64,000 bases of DNA from Sva-07 sp963707515 (GCA_963707515.1 CAVPQI010000001.1:372001-436000); one strand, 5' to 3'. Counted from the stretch's first letter, positions 8,346-18,107 are shown. The notes: a model not told the origin generated them from the sequence alone. Numbers and translations: made by a program.

Positions 8346-9035
8346 TCAGGACGTCATCAGGCGATAGCCGACGCCGCGGGCGGTGACGATCAGCTTCGGC
8401 TCGTCGGGATGGTCCTCGACCTTCAGCCGCAGGCGTCGCACGTGGGCGTCGACGAGACGCGAGTCACCGAGGTACTCGTACCCCCACACCCGCTCGAGCA
8501 GTTGATCGCGCGACAGCACGGCGCCGGCGTGGTCGGCGAACTCGCACATCAACCGGAACTCGGTCTTGGTCAGGTTGACCTCGACGCCGCGCTTGAGGAC
8601 GATGCCCTGCTCGCGGCGCACCTCGACGTCGCCGAAGACCGAGGCCTCGGGGGCGCTGCCGAGGCCGACCTGTCGGTGGACGCGGCGCAGCAGCGCCCGG
8701 ATCCGCGCCGCCAGCTCCTTGGGGACGACCGGCTTGGTGACGTAGTCGTCGGCACCCGCCTCGAGCCCGGCGACCATGTCGTGGGTGTCGGTCTGGGCGG
8801 TGATGATGATGATCGGCACGATGCTCTTGGCCCGCAGCGTGCGGCACACGTCGAAGCCCGACATGTCGGGCAGACGCAGGTCGAGCAGCACCAGGTCGGG
8901 CGCCAACTGGTCGAACGCCGCCAAGCCGTCGGTGCCGTTGGCCGCCTCGCGCACCGAGTACCCCTCGTCCTCGAGCGCCAGCGTGAGGGCGAGACGGATC
9001 CCGTCGTCGTCCTCGATGAACAGCAGCGACTCCAT
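8346..9035 (-). CDS. OmpR-family response regulator (MtrA-like)
   Basis: A 229-residue two-domain regulator. The receiver has the acidic pair EDDD at 8-11, the phospho-acceptor Asp52 in VLLDLRLPD, and lysine in VTKPV. The C-terminal winged helix reads LTKTEFRLM through RDQLLERVWG and DAHVRRLRLKVE to ARGVGYRL. The neighbouring kinase and GerMN lipoprotein match the actinobacterial mtrA-mtrB-lpqB set, which controls cell envelope and division, but here the regulator is divergent from the kinase instead of leading one operon. The MtrA name is therefore by context. Confidence 0.88.
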   Translation of the reverse strand: MESLLFIEDDDGIRLALTLALEDEGYSVREAANGTDGLAAFDQLAPDLVLLDLRLPDMSGFDVCRTLRAKSIVPIIIITAQTDTHDMVAGLEAGADDYVTKPVVPKELAARIRALLRRVHRQVGLGSAPEASVFGDVEVRREQGIVLKRGVEVNLTKTEFRLMCEFADHAGAVLSRDQLLERVWGYEYLGDSRLVDAHVRRLRLKVEDHPDEPKLIVTARGVGYRLMTS

Positions 9036-9257
9036 GGCGAGGATTCAGTATGGCCGCGCTGCCCGGCCGGTGACGTGATCGGTGCAGCGTCGTGTCTTGT
9101 TACACAAAACGCACACTCCACGCAACGCTTCGTCACAGAGCGTGACGACAATAGCACTCGTTCACGCTGCCCCGGTGGGGTGCCTTCCTCCCCCTGGCGC
9201 CTCACCGGCAGCGCGTGAAACCCGCCGAGACCGGACGACCTGCAACACTTGCAGCCC
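9036..9257. promoter_or_regulatory. Divergent control region between response regulator and kinase
   Basis: This 222-bp region holds an exact palindrome CGTCAC-N5-GTGACG at 9131-9147 and an AT-richer patch CTTGTTACACAAAACG around 9098-9113 that stands out from its GC-rich surroundings. Both are candidate regulator sites for autoregulation. No gene is seen in it. Confidence 0.4.
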
Positions 9258-10664
9258 GTGGCATGGCGTCGCTCCCTCCGATTGCGAACCCGGGTCACCC
9301 TCTTCTTCGCATTCATCGCGCTGCTCGCCGGCATCGCCCTGATCGGCGTCACCTACGGCCTCACCCGCAACAACCTGCTCGACGACGAGGAGAACGGCGC
9401 CCGCCAGCAGGCGTTCGTCAACGCCGACCTCGTCCGCCAGCAGCTCACCCTCGACCCCGACTCGATCGGCGTGTTCTTCGAGGACCAGTTGCGCACCGAG
9501 CCCGACGGGTTCGCCGTCGCCACCTCCCCCGGCGACCCGATCCGGCGCACGTCCGTCACCGACCAGCGCTACACGCTCGGCGACCTCCCGGAGCGCCTCG
9601 TCGACGCCGTCGACAACGGGGCCACGGCGACCGAGATCTCGACGATCAACGGCAAGGACTACATCACCGTCGGCGTGTCGATCGCCGAGTACGACACCGG
9701 CTACTTCGAAGCGTTCTCGCTCGCCGACACCGAGTCGACGTTGAACGCCATCCTCACCGCCCTCGCCCTCGGGGTGCTCGGCACGGTGGCCCTGGCGACC
9801 CTGTTCGGGCTCGCCACCAGCCGCCGGCTGCTGCGCCCCCTCAGCCAGGTTGCCGACGCCGCCGAGGAGATCGCCTCGGGCGGACTCGACACGCGGCTGG
9901 CCCCCGAGACCGACCCCGACCTCGATCGCCTCGCCGGGTCGTTCAACGAGATGGCCGACGCCGTCCAGGCACGGATCGAGCGCGAGGCCCGCTTCGCCTC
10001 CGACGTCAGCCACGAGCTGCGATCCCCGATCACCGCCCTCGCCGCCGCCGTTGAGGTGCTCGATGCCCGCCGCGACGACATCCCCGAACGCACGCAACAG
10101 GCGCTCGACGTCGTCGTCAGCCAGGTCCGGCGGTTCGACGCGATGGTCATCGACCTGCTCGAGCTGGCACGACTCGACGCCGGCGCCACCGACCTGACCG
10201 TCGAAGGCGTCGTGATCGCCGATCTGGTCCGCCGCGTCGCCGCCCGCGTCGGCGAGCCGGACGTGCCGATCATCGTCGCCGACGGCATGGCCGACGAGGT
10301 CGCCCTCGACAAGGTGCGGTTCGAGCGTATTCTCTCCAACCTGCTGGAGAACGCACGGATCCACGGTGGCGGGCCGCTGCGCATCGAGATCGCCCCGGTC
10401 GCCGGGGGACGCTTCCGCCTCGCCGTCGAAGACGGCGGCCCGGGCGTTGCCAACAGCGAGCGGGAGCGGATCTTCGAGCGCTACGCCCGCGGCAGCGCCG
10501 CCCGCCACCGCATCGGGACCGGGCTCGGCCTGGCGTTGGTGTCCGAGCACGCCTCGGCGATGTCGGGCGCGGCGTGGGTCGAAGACCGCGTCGGCGGCGG
10601 CGCACGGTTCGTCGTCGAGCTGCCCGTGAGGGTCACCGCCCACCACGGCGAGGAACCGTCGTGA
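9258..10664 (+). CDS. Sensor histidine kinase (MtrB-like)
   Basis: A membrane kinase of about 468 residues. It has an N-terminal transmembrane segment (VTLFFAFIALLAGIALIGV), an extracytoplasmic domain of about 130 residues, a second membrane segment (AILTALALGVLGTVALATLF), a HAMP domain, the H-box FASDVSHELRSPIT, the N-box LSNLLENARIHG, and the G-boxes EDGGPGV and GTGLGLALV. It should phosphorylate the divergent response regulator. The start is uncertain: GTG 9258 is preferred, while TTG 9249 adds three residues. The stop overlaps the next start (GTGA). Confidence 0.88.
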   Translation: MAWRRSLRLRTRVTLFFAFIALLAGIALIGVTYGLTRNNLLDDEENGARQQAFVNADLVRQQLTLDPDSIGVFFEDQLRTEPDGFAVATSPGDPIRRTSVTDQRYTLGDLPERLVDAVDNGATATEISTINGKDYITVGVSIAEYDTGYFEAFSLADTESTLNAILTALALGVLGTVALATLFGLATSRRLLRPLSQVADAAEEIASGGLDTRLAPETDPDLDRLAGSFNEMADAVQARIEREARFASDVSHELRSPITALAAAVEVLDARRDDIPERTQQALDVVVSQVRRFDAMVIDLLELARLDAGATDLTVEGVVIADLVRRVAARVGEPDVPIIVADGMADEVALDKVRFERILSNLLENARIHGGGPLRIEIAPVAGGRFRLAVEDGGPGVANSERERIFERYARGSAARHRIGTGLGLALVSEHASAMSGAAWVEDRVGGGARFVVELPVRVTAHHGEEPS

Positions 10665-11386
10665 TCTGCGGACGCAAGCTCGCCGTCGGCACCGCCCTCG
10701 CCGGGATCGTCGGCCTCGGCGCGCTGACGACGGCCTGCGGCGTGCCGACCGGCGAAGGCACCTACAGCGAGATCCCCTCCGACGAGATCCTGTTCGGTCT
10801 CGATCAGACGTCGACGAGCACCACCTCCACCACGACCACCACGACCACGATCGTCGACCCGCCCGACACCACCACGTCGACCCCGCTGCGTGTCGAGCCG
10901 GCCGACATCTACTTCCTCTCCCGCGGCCGCCTCCAGCCGGTGTCGTACCTGCTCCCCGGCCCCTTCACCGCCGACCAGATCGCCGACGTCCTCGAAGCGG
11001 GTCCACCGCAGGATTCGGCGCTCGAGACGCTGATCGAGGACGGGCTGATCGTCGGCACGTCGGAGTCCGCCGGCGTGCTCACGGTCGACCTCGACGGCGC
11101 CACGTTCGACCGCATCCCGAGCACCGAGCAGACCGAAGCGATCGCCCAGATCGTCACGTCGATGCTCGCCAACGTGCGCTTCGTCGGCCAGGTGATGTTC
11201 ACCACCAACGGCGAACCGACACAGGTGCGCCTCGGCAACGGCCTCCTCGCCGAGCCCGGCCAGCCGGTGTCGTTCGACGACTACCGCGTGCTCCTGCAGG
11301 CGTCCACGCCGACGACGGCACCGGCACCGCCGACGACCCCGGCGCCAGCGCCCGCGGCCGACACGCTGCCGCCGCCGACCGGCTGA
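10661..11386 (+). CDS. GerMN-domain lipoprotein (LpqB-like)
   Basis: A 241-residue predicted lipoprotein. The signal peptide ends in a lipobox-like TTAC with Cys26, followed by a Thr-rich linker at about residues 45-75. A GerMN domain follows, visible in RLQPVSYLLPG, GVLTVDLD and AIAQIVTSMLANV, and the protein ends in a Pro/Ala/Thr tail. In actinobacteria LpqB is encoded after mtrB and modulates it. The GTGA overlap with the kinase stop supports the same link here. It lacks the beta-propeller half of full LpqB, so only the GerMN part is conserved. Confidence 0.82.
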   Translation: MICGRKLAVGTALAGIVGLGALTTACGVPTGEGTYSEIPSDEILFGLDQTSTSTTSTTTTTTTIVDPPDTTTSTPLRVEPADIYFLSRGRLQPVSYLLPGPFTADQIADVLEAGPPQDSALETLIEDGLIVGTSESAGVLTVDLDGATFDRIPSTEQTEAIAQIVTSMLANVRFVGQVMFTTNGEPTQVRLGNGLLAEPGQPVSFDDYRVLLQASTPTTAPAPPTTPAPAPAADTLPPPTG

Positions 11387-11439
11387 ACTCACCCCGACTG
11401 ACCACGGGCTGCCGTTCGGACCCGAGCCCGGACGGCGTG

Positions 11440-12318
11440 TCAGTAGCCGAGGCGTTCGACGCGCTCGGGGCGGCGCTGCCAGTCCTTGTCGACCTTGACC
11501 CGCAGCTCGAGGTAGACGCCGTCGGGCAGCTGGGCCCGGGCACGTTCGCCGACCTGCTTCAACACCTGGCCGCCCTTGCCGATCACCATGCCCTTCTGGC
11601 TGTCGCGCTCGACGATGATGTCGACGCGGATGCGCGGCCACTCCCACTCGGTGACCTGCGTGGCGATCGAGTACGGCAACTCGTCGCGGGTGACGGCCAG
11701 CAGCTGCTCGCGCACGAGCTCGGCCACCCACCGCTCCTCGGGCAGATCGGACACCTCGTCGTCGGGGAAGTACTTCGGACCCACCGGCAGCCGCTCGACC
11801 AGCCGTTCCAGCAGCACCCCGATGCCCGCCCCCGTGCGCGCCGACACCGGGAAGTACTCGTCGGCACCGAGCGCGCCGGCGGCGGTGAGCATGCGCGTCA
11901 TCTGCTGGCGGCTGGCGATGTCGGACTTGTTGACGATGACCACCGACCGGGCGATGTCGATGCGGTCGGCGACCCACCGGTCGCCCTTGCCGAAGGGCGC
12001 CGTCGCGTCGAGCACCAGGCACGTCACGTCGACGTCGGCGACGCTGTCGAGGGCGGTGGCATTGACCCGATGACCGAGCGCCGTCACCGGCTTGTGCAAG
12101 CCGGGGGTGTCGACGAACACCAGCTGTGCGTCGGGCCGGGTGAGGACTCCCATGATCCGGTGACGGGTCGTCTGCGGCTTGTCGGAGACGATGCTCACCT
12201 TGCGACCGCAGATCGCGTTGACCAGCGACGACTTGCCGACGTTCGGTCGCCCGACGAAGGTGATGAAACCCGAGCGAACATCAATGTCGTCCGCGTGTCC
12301 GCTGGTTTCGTCGCTCAT
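11440..12318 (-). CDS. era: GTPase Era
   Basis: Era is an essential GTPase that binds 16S rRNA and assists 30S ribosome maturation. The 292-residue protein has G1 GRPNVGKSS, G2 QTTRHRIMG, G3 DTPG, G4 NKSD and a C-terminal KH domain with GMVIGKGGQVLKQVG. Start ATG gives MSDETSGHADD and lies 6 nt after a CAAACT hexamer on the minus strand, suggesting a leaderless mRNA divergent from the MaoC gene. In other actinobacteria era is close to recO and uppS; here they lie about 10 kb apart. Confidence 0.95.
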   Translation of the reverse strand: MSDETSGHADDIDVRSGFITFVGRPNVGKSSLVNAICGRKVSIVSDKPQTTRHRIMGVLTRPDAQLVFVDTPGLHKPVTALGHRVNATALDSVADVDVTCLVLDATAPFGKGDRWVADRIDIARSVVIVNKSDIASRQQMTRMLTAAGALGADEYFPVSARTGAGIGVLLERLVERLPVGPKYFPDDEVSDLPEERWVAELVREQLLAVTRDELPYSIATQVTEWEWPRIRVDIIVERDSQKGMVIGKGGQVLKQVGERARAQLPDGVYLELRVKVDKDWQRRPERVERLGY

Positions 12319-12324
12319 CGGGCC

Positions 12325-12330
12325 AGTTTG
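12325..12330 (-). promoter_or_regulatory. Putative -10 element (CAAACT) of era
   Basis: The hexamer ends 6 nt before the era ATG and keeps the A and final T of TANNNT. Confidence 0.4.
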
Positions 12331-12331
12331 C

Positions 12332-12337
12332 CAAGCT
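12332..12337 (+). promoter_or_regulatory. Putative -10 element (CAAGCT) of the MaoC gene
   Basis: The hexamer ends 6 nt before ATG 12344. It mirrors the era element on the other strand, with only one base between the two hexamers. Confidence 0.4.
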
Positions 12338-12343
12338 CTCGAC

Positions 12344-12799
12344 ATGACCCGCACGATCAACGGCCTCGCCGAGCTCAAGACGCTCGTCGGTGAGCACCTC
12401 GGTTACTCCCCGTACGTCGAGATCACCCAGGAGCAGGTGAACACGTTCGCCGACGCCACCGGTGACCACCAGTGGATCCACGTCGACCCCGAACGCGCCA
12501 AGGCCGGCCCGTTCGGCGGCCCGATCGCCCACGGCTACCTCACCTTGTCGCTCGGCCCGATGCTCGCCCCGCAGGTGTTCATCGTCACGGGCATCTCGAT
12601 GGGCGTCAACTACGGCGCCGGCAAGGTGCGCTTCCCGTCACCCGTCCCCGTCGGTTCCAAGCTCCGGCTCGGTGTCACGCTGGTGTCGGTCGAAGATGTC
12701 GCCGGTGGCGTCCAGGTGACCCAGGAGTTCGTGTTCGAGGTCGAGGGCGCCCCCAAGCCGTCCTGTGTCGCCGAGGTGATCTTCCGGTACTACGAGTGA
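12344..12799 (+). CDS. MaoC-family (R)-specific enoyl-CoA hydratase
   Basis: A single hot-dog domain of 151 residues. The hydratase 2 motif is clear: FADATGDHQWIHVDPERA supplies the catalytic Asp and His, followed by GPIAHGYLTLSL. It likely hydrates an enoyl-CoA and works with the acyl-CoA ligase encoded next, whose start overlaps its stop by GTGA. The physiological substrate is unknown. Confidence 0.9.
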   Translation: MTRTINGLAELKTLVGEHLGYSPYVEITQEQVNTFADATGDHQWIHVDPERAKAGPFGGPIAHGYLTLSLGPMLAPQVFIVTGISMGVNYGAGKVRFPSPVPVGSKLRLGVTLVSVEDVAGGVQVTQEFVFEVEGAPKPSCVAEVIFRYYE

Positions 12800-14478
12800 G
12801 CGAGCCCGGAGCGGCGGCGCCCGAGTTCAGCTCCCCCGAGTTCAGCTTGGCCGAGGTCCACGAGGCGATCGCCGCCACGCGTCCCGACGCCGACTGCCTG
12901 GTGTTCCGCGATCGACGGTTCAGCTGGGCGGAGATCACCGACCGCACCCGGCGTCTCGCCAACCACCTCATCGCCCAGGGTCTCGGGGTGTCGACCGAGC
13001 GCGACGCGCTCGCCGGGCACGAGAGCGGGCAGGACCACCTGGCGATCTACCTGCACAACGGCAACGAGTACCTCGAGTCGATGCTCGGGGCGCTGAAGGC
13101 ACGGGTCGCCTCGCTGAACGTCAACTACCGCTATGTCGCCGAGGAGCTGCTGTACCTGTTCCGCGACTCGCAGGCGACGGCGGTGGTCGTCCACTCGGCG
13201 TTCACACCGACGCTCGCCGAGGTGCTCCCGGAGCTGCCCGATCTGCGGGTGATCCTGCAGGTGCCCGACGACTCGGGTCACCCACTGTTGCCAGGTGCGG
13301 TCTGGTACGAGGAGGCGTTGGCCGCCGCCTCGCCCGATCGTCCCGACGTGGCGTGGAGCCCCGACGACCTGTACATGCTCTACACCGGCGGCACCACCGG
13401 CATGCCCAAGGGCGTCATGTGGCGCAACGGAGACGCGATGGTCGAGTGCTTCGGCGGCTCGAAGACCGCAACGTCGATCGACGACTTCGTCGCCGAGGCG
13501 AACACCGGGCTGAAGGCGCTGCTGGCGCCGCCGTTCATGCACGGCGCCGGGCACTGGATGAGCTTTCGCACGTGGCTCGGCGGCGGCACGGTGTTCGTGC
13601 AGTCGGTGCCCGAACGCCTCGACCCGATCGACATCTGGTCGCTGATCGAGCGCGAGCAGATCAACTTCCTGCTGATCGTCGGTGACGCCTTCGCCCGGCC
13701 GCTCCTCGACGAGCTCGACGCGCAGCGCGACGGCCGCACCTACGACCTGTCGTCGCTCACCGTCATCTTGTCGGGTGGTGCGCCGCTGTCGGCGAACCTC
13801 AAGGAGGAGTTCCTCGCCCACCTGCCGACGGTGATGATCGTCGACGGGCTCGGATCGTCCGAGGCCGGCGGGCAGGTGTCGCAGGTCTCGGTCGGTGGCG
13901 GGGCGACGACGGGCCGCTTCGAGATCACGCCGGGCAACGTCGTGTTGTCCGCCGACCTCGATCGTGTCCTCGAAGCCGGCGACCCGGAGATCGGATGGCT
14001 GGCCAAGTCCGGCCGGCTGGCGCTGGGGTACCTCGGCGATGCCGCCAAGACGGCGCGCACGTACCCGGTCGTCGACGGCGTGCGCTACGCCATCCCCGGC
14101 GACCGAGCCCGGCACGTCGAGACGAACATCGTCGAATTGCACGGACGCGACTCGGTGACGATCAACTCCGGTGGCGAGAAGATCTTTGCCGAAGAGGTCG
14201 AAGCGGCGCTCAAGGCCCACCCCGGCGTGTACGACTGCATCGTCGCCGGCCGCCCCAGCGAGCGTTGGGGCAGCGAGGTCGTCGCCATCGTCCGCCTGCG
14301 CGACGGCGTGGCGCCCGACGACGAGGGCCTGCTGGCGGTCGCGGCGACCCACATCGCCCGCTACAAGCTGCCCAAAGTGATCCGCTACGTCGACGAGATC
14401 GTCCGCTCCCCGAGCGGCAAGGCCGACTACCGCTGGGCGCGGGAGATGGCCGCGGCGACCGCCGGCACGACGTCGTAG
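12796..14478 (+). CDS. Acyl-CoA synthetase (FadD19/FadD17-like)
   Basis: A 560-residue adenylate-forming ligase. The P-loop reads LYTGGTTGMPKGVMWR, a variant (TGG rather than TSG) found in mycobacterial FadD ligases for steroid side chains and related acids. Further motifs are ILSGGAPL, DGLGSSEAGG, INSGGEKIFAEEVE and the C-terminal lysine in PSGKADYRW. It forms an operon with the MaoC hydratase through a GTGA overlap. Steroid or other branched acids are possible substrates but this is inference. Confidence 0.88.
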   Translation: MSEPGAAAPEFSSPEFSLAEVHEAIAATRPDADCLVFRDRRFSWAEITDRTRRLANHLIAQGLGVSTERDALAGHESGQDHLAIYLHNGNEYLESMLGALKARVASLNVNYRYVAEELLYLFRDSQATAVVVHSAFTPTLAEVLPELPDLRVILQVPDDSGHPLLPGAVWYEEALAAASPDRPDVAWSPDDLYMLYTGGTTGMPKGVMWRNGDAMVECFGGSKTATSIDDFVAEANTGLKALLAPPFMHGAGHWMSFRTWLGGGTVFVQSVPERLDPIDIWSLIEREQINFLLIVGDAFARPLLDELDAQRDGRTYDLSSLTVILSGGAPLSANLKEEFLAHLPTVMIVDGLGSSEAGGQVSQVSVGGGATTGRFEITPGNVVLSADLDRVLEAGDPEIGWLAKSGRLALGYLGDAAKTARTYPVVDGVRYAIPGDRARHVETNIVELHGRDSVTINSGGEKIFAEEVEAALKAHPGVYDCIVAGRPSERWGSEVVAIVRLRDGVAPDDEGLLAVAATHIARYKLPKVIRYVDEIVRSPSGKADYRWAREMAAATAGTTS

Positions 14479-14481
14479 CCT
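14476..14481 (+). promoter_or_regulatory. Putative -10 element (TAGCCT) of menG
   Basis: TAGCCT overlaps the preceding stop codon and ends 7 nt before the GTG start, fitting a leaderless transcript. Confidence 0.45.
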
Positions 14482-14488
14482 CGACGCG

Positions 14489-15220
14489 GTGACATCGGAA
14501 CCAGCCGTCGACGGTCCACCACGCAACGCCTGGGACACCGACGAACTGCCGCAGGGTGACGACAAGGTCGCCGCCGTGCAGGGCATGTTCGACGCCATCG
14601 CCCCGCGTTACGACCGCCTCAACCGGATCATCTCGCTGCGCCTCGACGTGCGGTGGCGCCGACGCGCCGTGCGCGACCTGGCGCTGGCACCGGCGAGCGT
14701 CGTCATCGACCTCGCCAGCGGCACCGGCGACCTGTGCATCGACCTCGCCAAGGCCGGGATCCGGCCGATCTCGATGGACCTCAGCCTCGGGATGCTGCGC
14801 GCCGATCGCTCCGGGGCACCGCGGGTGCAGACCGACATCCTCCGGTTGCCGCTGCCGGACCGCTCCGTCGACGGTGCGACCTGCGGGTTCGCCCTGCGCA
14901 ACCTCGTCGATCTGCCGACGTTCTTCGACGAGCTCGGTCGGGTCGTGCGTCCCGGCGGCCGCATCGCCCTGCTCGACGTCGGCATCCCGCACAACCCGCT
15001 CGTACGGATGGGCAACGACATCTACTTCGGCAAGATCGTGCCGCGCATCGGCGCCCTGCTGTCCGACGGTGCGGCCTACCGCTACCTGCCCAAGAGCGTC
15101 GCCTACCTCCCGTCACCCGACGAGATGATCGCCGCACTCCGCCGAGCCGGCTTCGCCGACGCCGGCCACACCCACCTCTCGGGCGGCCTCACCCAACTGC
15201 TCGTCGGCACCCGGTCCTGA
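14489..15220 (+). CDS. menG: Demethylmenaquinone methyltransferase
   Basis: It methylates demethylmenaquinone with S-adenosylmethionine, the last step of menaquinone synthesis. The 243-residue protein has FDAIAPRYDRLN near residue 35, the SAM-binding motif VIDLASGTGDL, and ATCGFALRNLVD, all hallmarks of the UbiE/MenG family. It is followed after two bases by the isochorismate synthase gene, and menD, menH, menA and menE lie close by. Confidence 0.93.
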   Translation: MTSEPAVDGPPRNAWDTDELPQGDDKVAAVQGMFDAIAPRYDRLNRIISLRLDVRWRRRAVRDLALAPASVVIDLASGTGDLCIDLAKAGIRPISMDLSLGMLRADRSGAPRVQTDILRLPLPDRSVDGATCGFALRNLVDLPTFFDELGRVVRPGGRIALLDVGIPHNPLVRMGNDIYFGKIVPRIGALLSDGAAYRYLPKSVAYLPSPDEMIAALRRAGFADAGHTHLSGGLTQLLVGTRS

Positions 15221-15222
15221 CC

Positions 15223-16440
15223 GTGCGTGCCGTCACCCGGCCGCTCTCGGCGTACACCACGGCCGGGGTCGATCTCAACGACGTCGCCCGCGGCGACGGT
15301 GTGCTGTTCGTGCGCGACGCCGTCGGCCTGGCGGGCCGCGGCGTCGCGGCACGACTTCCAGCCGACGAGGCGACGGATTGGCTGGCCGCCCTCGACCACG
15401 ATCACGACGGCGTCACGCCCGGTGGACCGGTGGCGGTGGGTGTGCTGCCGTTCCGGCCGGGGTCTCCCGCCGAACTGCTGGTCCCCCACGTCACCGTGCG
15501 CAAGCACCGCGACGGCACGGTGACCGTTACCGTCGTCGGCGACGACGAGGCGGCGTTCACCGACGAGGCCGTCGCTGCGGCGCTCGCGCCACCGCCTGCG
15601 CCCGAGGCGACGGCGACGAGCTACACCATCGACCCTGGCGTGCCGCCCGAGCACTATCTCGCCGCGGTCGCCACGGCGCGCGATGCCGTGCGGCGCGGTG
15701 AGCTGACCAAGGCCGTCATCGCCCGTCCGATCGTCGTCACGGCGCGCCGGCCGATCGACGTCCACGCCGTGCTGCTCCGCCTGCGGGCGAGCTTCGGGTC
15801 GAGCTACCGCTACTCCGTCGACGGGTTCATCGGCGCCTCGCCGGAGCTGCTCGTCGAAGTCGACGGGCCGGTCGTCCGCTCGCATCCGCTCGCCGGTACC
15901 GCCCCACGCACCGGCGACGTCGACAACGACGCCCGCATCGCGGCCGAGCTGATCGCCAGCACGAAGAACCAGATCGAGCACCGGGTGGTCATCGACGTCG
16001 TGCACGACACGTTGCTCCCGTGGGCCAGCTATCTCGACTGGGAGCCGGAGCCGTCGATCGTCACCGTCGCCAACGTGCAGCACCTCGGGACGCGGATGGA
16101 GGGCATGCTCTCGCAGCCGGGCCCCGGTGTCGTCGAGCTCGCTCGAGCGCTGTCGCCGACGCCGGCGCTCGGCGGCCACCCGAGCGGGGCGGCGATCGAG
16201 CTGATCGAGTCGGTCGAGGGCTTCGACCGTGGACGCTACGGCGGCACGGTCGGCTGGGTCGACGGCGCCGGCAACGGCACGTGGGCGGTGGCGATCCGGT
16301 GTGCCGAGCTGTCCGACGACCGCCGCTCGGCGCGGTCTGTGGCCGGTGGCGGCATCGTCGCCGACAGCGATCCTGCCGCCGAACTCGCCGAGACCCAGGC
16401 CAAGTTCCAGGCCATGCTCAGCGCCCTCATCCGGCCCTGA
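15223..16440 (+). CDS. menF: Isochorismate synthase
   Basis: It converts chorismate to isochorismate, the first committed step to menaquinone (or to a siderophore). The 405-residue chorismate-binding domain shows KAVIARPIVV, SYRYSVDGFIGASPELLVE, SHPLAGTAPR, STKNQIEHRVVIDVV and PTPALGGHPSGAA, with GRYGGTVGW near the end. Context with menD and menG favours the menaquinone role. The GTG start follows the menG stop by two bases; it meets menD tail to tail with only nine bases between them. Confidence 0.92.
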   Translation: MRAVTRPLSAYTTAGVDLNDVARGDGVLFVRDAVGLAGRGVAARLPADEATDWLAALDHDHDGVTPGGPVAVGVLPFRPGSPAELLVPHVTVRKHRDGTVTVTVVGDDEAAFTDEAVAAALAPPPAPEATATSYTIDPGVPPEHYLAAVATARDAVRRGELTKAVIARPIVVTARRPIDVHAVLLRLRASFGSSYRYSVDGFIGASPELLVEVDGPVVRSHPLAGTAPRTGDVDNDARIAAELIASTKNQIEHRVVIDVVHDTLLPWASYLDWEPEPSIVTVANVQHLGTRMEGMLSQPGPGVVELARALSPTPALGGHPSGAAIELIESVEGFDRGRYGGTVGWVDGAGNGTWAVAIRCAELSDDRRSARSVAGGGIVADSDPAAELAETQAKFQAMLSALIRP

Positions 16441-16449
16441 CCGCCGGAC

Positions 16450-18098
16450 TCAGAGCGCGGCGGCGACGGCGGCGTGGAGCTCGTCGTGGACCTCGACGTT
16501 GCGCTGCCGGGAAGTCCGTACCACGGTGACCGACGGGCCGCGCTGCGTCAGACGGGCAGCGAGCTCGTCGAGCGAGCCGGCGAGCCGGGTGTCGAGCCCG
16601 TGCGCGGCAGCGAGGGCGACGACGTCGACGCCGAGCGGCGTGCCGAACAACTGCTCGAACCGAGCCCCGCCGAGCGCGGACGCCTGGGGCAGGAAGGAGA
16701 AGATGCCGCCACCATCGTTGTCGACGACGACGATCCGCAGATCGGCGTCGCGAGCGGGCAGGGCGACGAGGGCGTTGGCATCGTGCACGAAGGCCAGGTC
16801 ACCGGTGAGCACGACCGTCGGCCGCCCGGTGAGGGCGACGCCGAGCGCCGTCGACAACGTGCCGTCGATGCCGTTGGCACCACGGTTGGCGTGCGCCCGG
16901 GCGCGGTGGCCGCCGAACCACTCGAGGTCGCGTACGGGCATCGACGAGGCGACGACCAGCTCGGCGTCGTCCGGCAGGCCGTCGGCGACCGTGCGCGCCA
17001 CACCCGGCTCGGTGACCTCGTCGTACGCCTGGAGCGTCGCCACGATCGCCGCGCCGGCACGGGCATCGGCATCGAGCCAGGCGTCGAGCCACCCGGCATC
17101 GATCGCCGCGACGTCGGCGCTCGCCTCACGGACGGCGACGATGGCGTCGACCGAGCACACCGCGAGCACGTTGTGATCGGGGTCGATGACACCCGGCCCG
17201 CCGACCTGCACCAGCGGTGCGCCCGCCGTTGCCGACCACCGGGCGACGACCTTCGACGCCGCCGGCCGGCCGAGACGGACGATGACCTCGGGCCGGTGCC
17301 GCTCGACGAAGGGCGGGTGGCGGAGCAACGCGTCGGCGTGGACGACCGTCCCCTCGACGTGCCGCAGGCCCGAGATCGGATCGGCGAGCACCGGCCATCC
17401 CGTCAGCCGGTGGAGATGTTGCACCGCAGCGTCGTCGACGCCACTGCGACCGCCCGCGAGGATCACGCCGCGTGCCGCCGACGCGATCCTCGGGCGGGAC
17501 CCGGGACGGGTCACTGCCGACCGTGTACGTGCCGGGGATCGGGACCCAGTCCGGCAACGCACCGACCGTTCCGAGCAGCGGCTCACGAAAGGCGAGGTTG
17601 AGCTGCACGGGTCCGCTCGCCCCCTCCCGCCACGCCTCGACCGCCAACCCGCGCCAGCCATCGCGCCCGGTCTCCTCCGGCACCCCCGGATCGTGGAACC
17701 ACCGGACGTGACGGCCGTAGAGGTCGATCTGGTCGATCGCCTGCGGCGCGCCGACGCCACGCAACTCCTCGGGACGGTCGGCGGTGAGCACCAGCATCGG
17801 CACCTCCGACAGCGACGCCTCGACCACCGCCGGGAAGAAGTTCGCCGCCGCCGTACCGCTGGTGCACAACAGCAGCGCAGGGGTCCCGCTGAGGCCGAGC
17901 CCGAGCGCGACGAAGGCCGCCACCCGCTCGTCGTGGACGACGTGCACCGCCAGCTCGGGCCGGTCGGTGATGGCGATCGCCATCGGCGTCGAGCGCGAAC
18001 CCGGCGCGATCACGGCATGGCGGATGCCGAGGGCGATCCACGTGTCGACGAGCGTCGCGGCAGTAAGTCGCCTGGACGTCCTCGGGGCGCTCGCTCAT
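16450..18098 (-). CDS. menD: 2-succinyl-5-enolpyruvyl-6-hydroxy-3-cyclohexene-1-carboxylate synthase, with two apparent +1 frameshifts
   Basis: MenD is a thiamine diphosphate enzyme joining isochorismate and 2-oxoglutarate. Three frames in sequence give a normal MenD of about 549 residues: MSERPEDVQAT, then ATLVDTWIALG, HAVIAPGSRSTPMAIAI and LLLCTSGTAAANFFPAV up to PIPGTYTVGSDPSRVP, then RGVILAGG through FGGHRARAHANRGANGIDG to the end. The shifts lie near 18059 (an extra C after TACTGC) and near 17493 (CCC where CC would keep frame). Both are +1. With intact menF and menG beside it, sequencing error is likely, but a true decayed gene is not excluded. Confidence 0.85.
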
Positions 18099-18107
18099 GG
18101 AGTCCCG

